A stretch of DNA of 15,104 nt from Solirubrobacteraceae bacterium. GTDB taxonomy: Bacteria; Actinomycetota; Thermoleophilia; Solirubrobacterales; Solirubrobacteraceae. Of the stretch, positions 13,044-15,104 are shown piece by piece (position 1 is the first letter of the stretch; every line of letters begins with the position of its first letter). Made by a program: the position numbers and the translations under genes. The stretch is from contig JALOLQ010000027.1 of NCBI GenBank assembly GCA_025455895.1, positions 1 through 15,104 on the forward strand, written 5' to 3'. The notes beneath the pieces are model-generated. The model saw only the letters and a program-made list of their open reading frames with translations, made no database searches and had not been told where the DNA came from.

Positions 13044-13980
13044 GGCGCACGCCCCCCGCGTCGAGACGATCGAAGGCGGCCCCGAGGGCCGCCCGCTGCG
13101 CGGGGTCAACGTCGACGGGTTCCGCTCACCCGAGCGCGCCTGGCTCGAGGAGCACCACGACTTCCACCCGCTGGACTTCGAGGACCTCAGCTCGCGCAAC
13201 CAGCGCCCGAAGGTCGACGAGTACGACGACTACCTGTTCGTCGTGCTCCAGTTCCCGCGCTACGACAAGCAGCTGCGCCGCCTGACCGCCGCCGAGCTCG
13301 ACGTGTTCCTCGGGCCGGACTACGTCATCACGATCCCCAACCAGCCGCTGCAGTCGCTCGACTACCTGTTCGAGCGCTGCCAGACGAGCGACGAGCTGCG
13401 CGAGCAGCTGTTCGCCAAGGGTCCGGGGTACCTGCTCTACCGGATCGTCGACGACGCCGTCGACGCCTCGTTCCCGATGCTGCGCAAGATGGGCAACAAG
13501 CTCGAGCGCCTCGAGGACGACGTGTTCGAGGGCCGCTCGAACGAGGTCGTGCGCGACATCTTCAACGTCAAGCAGGAGATCATCAACTTCCGCCGCGTCG
13601 TGCGGCCGATGCGCTCCGCGCTGCGCGACCTCGAGCGCACGACGCGCCGCTACGTCGCCGAGGACCTCGACATCTACTTCGACGACATCAACGACGCCTC
13701 CGAGCGCGTGTGGGACATGCTCGAGAACTTCAAGGAGGTCGTCGAGGCGCTCGAGGCCACCAACGAGGCGGTCCTCTCGCACCAGCTCAACGACGTGCTG
13801 CGCGTGCTCACGGCGATCAGCGTGATCGTGCTGCCGCTCACGCTGCTGGCGAGCCTCTTCGGGATGAACGTCGAGGTGCCCTGGGAGGGCGACATCGGCG
13901 GCTTCTGGATCGTCGTCGCGCTGATGGCCGTGATCCTCGGCGGCATGCTGTGGGCGTTCCGGCGCCGCGGCTTCCTGTGA
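12970..13980 (+). CDS. corA: CorA-family magnesium/divalent cation transporter
   Basis: This 336-residue protein has the CorA layout. The cytoplasmic N-terminal alpha/beta domain spans about 30-170 (WLEEHHDFHPLDFEDL, EYDDYLFVVLQFP, VFLGPDYVITI). A long helical stalk follows at 170-275 (KLERLEDDVFEGRSNEVVRDI, VVRPMRSALRDL). Two C-terminal membrane helices (about 278-297 and 311-330) flank the ion-selectivity motif GMN (298-300). The sequence after GMN, VEVPWEG, replaces the common MPEL-type loop but keeps acidic and aromatic character. The C terminus FRRRGFL (330-336) is a typical basic end. The protein forms pentamers in the inner membrane and imports Mg2+ (or Co2+/Ni2+). I chose ATG 12970, the first in-frame start after the candidate promoter; it has no Shine-Dalgarno. 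A GTG at 13012 is a less likely alternative. It is divergent from the riboswitch operon. Confidence 0.93.
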   Translation: MPSLPKPRLRRADRVRGTAVAAPPEAHAPRVETIEGGPEGRPLRGVNVDGFRSPERAWLEEHHDFHPLDFEDLSSRNQRPKVDEYDDYLFVVLQFPRYDKQLRRLTAAELDVFLGPDYVITIPNQPLQSLDYLFERCQTSDELREQLFAKGPGYLLYRIVDDAVDASFPMLRKMGNKLERLEDDVFEGRSNEVVRDIFNVKQEIINFRRVVRPMRSALRDLERTTRRYVAEDLDIYFDDINDASERVWDMLENFKEVVEALEATNEAVLSHQLNDVLRVLTAISVIVLPLTLLASLFGMNVEVPWEGDIGGFWIVVALMAVILGGMLWAFRRRGFL

Positions 13981-14002
13981 GCACGCCCGGGCGCCGCTCG
14001 CG

Positions 14003-14008
14003 TACGGT
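14003..14008 (+). promoter_or_regulatory. -10 element TACGGT for leaderless lipid kinase transcript
   Basis: TACGGT is followed by exactly 6 nt (tgcggc) and the GTG at 14015, in the 34-bp gap after corA. An ATG six bases further in frame (14021) is an alternative that would leave a 6-nt leader. Confidence 0.55.
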
Positions 14009-14014
14009 TGCGGC

Positions 14015-15004
14015 GTGCCGATGACCACAGCGCACGATCCCGTCGCGATCGAGGATGCCGCCCTGCTCGAACGGCCGGCCGAGCGCCGGACGATGGTCGT
14101 CGTGGTCAACCCGCACGCCTCGCGCGTGCGCGACGGGCGGCTGCGCCACGTGGTGGTCGCCGCGCTGGCGAGCCGCTACGACGTCGAGGCCGTGGACACC
14201 GACGCGCCGGGCCACGCGACCGGGCTGGCCGGCGCCGCCGCGCGCGCCGGGGCCGACGTCGTCGTGACGCTCGGCGGCGACGGCACGGTGAACGAGGCGG
14301 CCAACGGCCTCGCCGGGAGCGGCGTGCCGCTCTTCCCGCTCCCCGGCGGTTCGCAGAACGTCTTCGCCAAGCTGCTCGGCATCCCCGGGGACCTCGTCGA
14401 CGCCGCCGAGCACCTGCTGCGTCTCGCCGACGCGTGGCGCCCGCGCACCGTCGACCTCGGGCGCGTGAACGGGCGCGCGTTCACGTTCTCCGCCGGCGCC
14501 GGTCTCGACGCCCGCGTGGTCGAGCGCGTGGAGGCGAACCCGGCGCGCAAGGCGCGCTGGCGGGAGTGGTTCTTCATGGAGAGCGCGCTCGTGGTCGCGG
14601 CGCGCGACTACCTCATCCGGCCGCCGCGCCTCGTCGCGCAGACCGGCCTCCAGCGCGTCGAGGGCATCCAGGTCCTCGTCCAGAACGGCGAGCAGTACAC
14701 GTTCTCCGGCTCGGTCCCGGTCAGCGTGTGCCGCGACATCGCGCTCGACGACGGCACGCTCTCCGCCGCGGTCCTGCGCAAGGGAACGCCGCTGGCGGTG
14801 CCGACGCTCGCCGCGCGCCTGCTCTCCCCGCGCCTGGAGGTCACCGGCCACCGCCAGGTGACCGCGCTCCCGGGGCTGCACGACCTCGTCGTGCGACCCG
14901 CGGACGGTGAGCCCTTCCCCCTGCACGCCGACGGCGACGACCTCGGCCGCGTCGACGAAGCCCGGTTCGGCGTCGATCCCGGTGCGCTGACCGTCGTGGC
15001 CTGA
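14015..15004 (+). CDS. Diacylglycerol kinase-family lipid kinase (YegS/DagK-like)
   Basis: This 329-residue cytosolic or membrane-peripheral kinase phosphorylates a lipid such as diacylglycerol or another lipid alcohol. Signatures are VVVVNPHASR (28-37), the nucleotide-binding GGDGTVNEAANGL (87-99), the substrate loop PLPGGSQNVFAKLLGIP (108-124; related members have a GTGND- or GSGNVFA-type motif), SAGAGLDARVV (159-169), and C-terminal HADGDDLG (304-311) completing the catalytic acid region. The length is normal for the family. The start is GTG 14015, directly after a -10 hexamer, with no Shine-Dalgarno. The exact lipid cannot be inferred, since the family also includes sphingosine- and mannosyl-lipid-active enzymes. 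Confidence 0.9.
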   Translation: MPMTTAHDPVAIEDAALLERPAERRTMVVVVNPHASRVRDGRLRHVVVAALASRYDVEAVDTDAPGHATGLAGAAARAGADVVVTLGGDGTVNEAANGLAGSGVPLFPLPGGSQNVFAKLLGIPGDLVDAAEHLLRLADAWRPRTVDLGRVNGRAFTFSAGAGLDARVVERVEANPARKARWREWFFMESALVVAARDYLIRPPRLVAQTGLQRVEGIQVLVQNGEQYTFSGSVPVSVCRDIALDDGTLSAAVLRKGTPLAVPTLAARLLSPRLEVTGHRQVTALPGLHDLVVRPADGEPFPLHADGDDLGRVDEARFGVDPGALTVVA

Positions 15005-15059
15005 GCTCCGCTTCCGGCGGGCGTGGTGGTCGGCCGCCCGGCGGTCATCACGGCGTGGG

Positions 15060-15088
15060 GATGCCCGCCGCCTCCCGCGGCGGGCATC
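15060..15088. terminator. 11-bp hairpin after the lipid kinase gene, terminator candidate
   Basis: GATGCCCGCCG (15060-15070) pairs perfectly with CGGCGGGCATC (15078-15088) over a 7-nt loop, 56 bases past the lipid kinase stop. A weaker CGGGCG/CGCCCG stem (15018-15023 with 15035-15040) lies between. No T tract follows. Bases 15089-15104 show nothing further. Confidence 0.55.
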
Positions 15089-15104
15089 GAGTTCCCCCGC
15101 CGTG

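Noticed and set aside
15061..15104. ATG at 15061 open to the window end as a possible new gene
   Set aside because: It lies within the perfect 15060-15088 hairpin, with no -10 at the right distance and no recognisable protein.
1..15104. Search for tRNAs, rRNA, CRISPR arrays, transposases and integration sites
   Set aside because: No cloverleaf, repeat-spacer pattern, transposase motif or terminal inverted repeats were seen by eye; gene content looks like stable chromosome.

Overview
The DNA is very GC-rich, with strong G/C bias at third codon positions, alternative GTG starts, and several genes that start directly behind a TANNNT -10 hexamer without a Shine-Dalgarno sequence. Together with actinobacterial-type families (CysO, a three-domain LigD, an HtaA-like secreted protein, a PilV/PilW/PilX-type pseudopilin set) this suggests a high-GC actinomycete, most likely class Thermoleophilia (Solirubrobacterales-like). 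That placement is inference; no rRNA gene is present.

Layout. 1-290: 3' end of mscL (mechanosensitive channel). 299-1576 (-): CPA2-type cation/proton antiporter, divergent from 1618-2568 (+), a phosphotriesterase-family amidohydrolase. 2632-3288 (-): small secreted HtaA-like protein, after a perfect hairpin between convergent genes. 3434-4426 (+) TerC-family membrane protein, then 4452-5078 (+) protein-L-isoaspartate methyltransferase. 5094-8685 (-): overlapping three-gene pseudopilin operon, transcribed pilV-like, pilW-like, pilX-like. 8785-11148 (-): LigD with phosphoesterase-ligase-polymerase order. 11194-12820 (-): a SAM-I riboswitch with terminator, a threonine-synthase-like PLP enzyme gene (frameshifted) and a cysO-like sulfur carrier gene overlapping it by four bases. 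12970-13980 (+) CorA transporter and 14015-15004 (+) diacylglycerol-kinase-family lipid kinase.

Most of the window is ordinary chromosomal housekeeping and envelope/ion-homeostasis genes with no mobile elements, tRNAs or CRISPR seen. The most interesting locus is the SAM riboswitch / ThrC-like / CysO-like cassette. A methionine-pathway riboswitch controls a PLP enzyme of the O-phosphohomoserine-using family together with a thiocarboxylate carrier. This suggests that the pair may make homocysteine from O-phosphohomoserine and protein-bound sulfide rather than threonine. In this copy the enzyme gene carries an apparent internal deletion with a frameshift, so it is either newly broken or misassembled.

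A second theme is leaderless initiation: five or six of the eleven genes whose starts are visible begin 6-8 nt after a -10-like hexamer.
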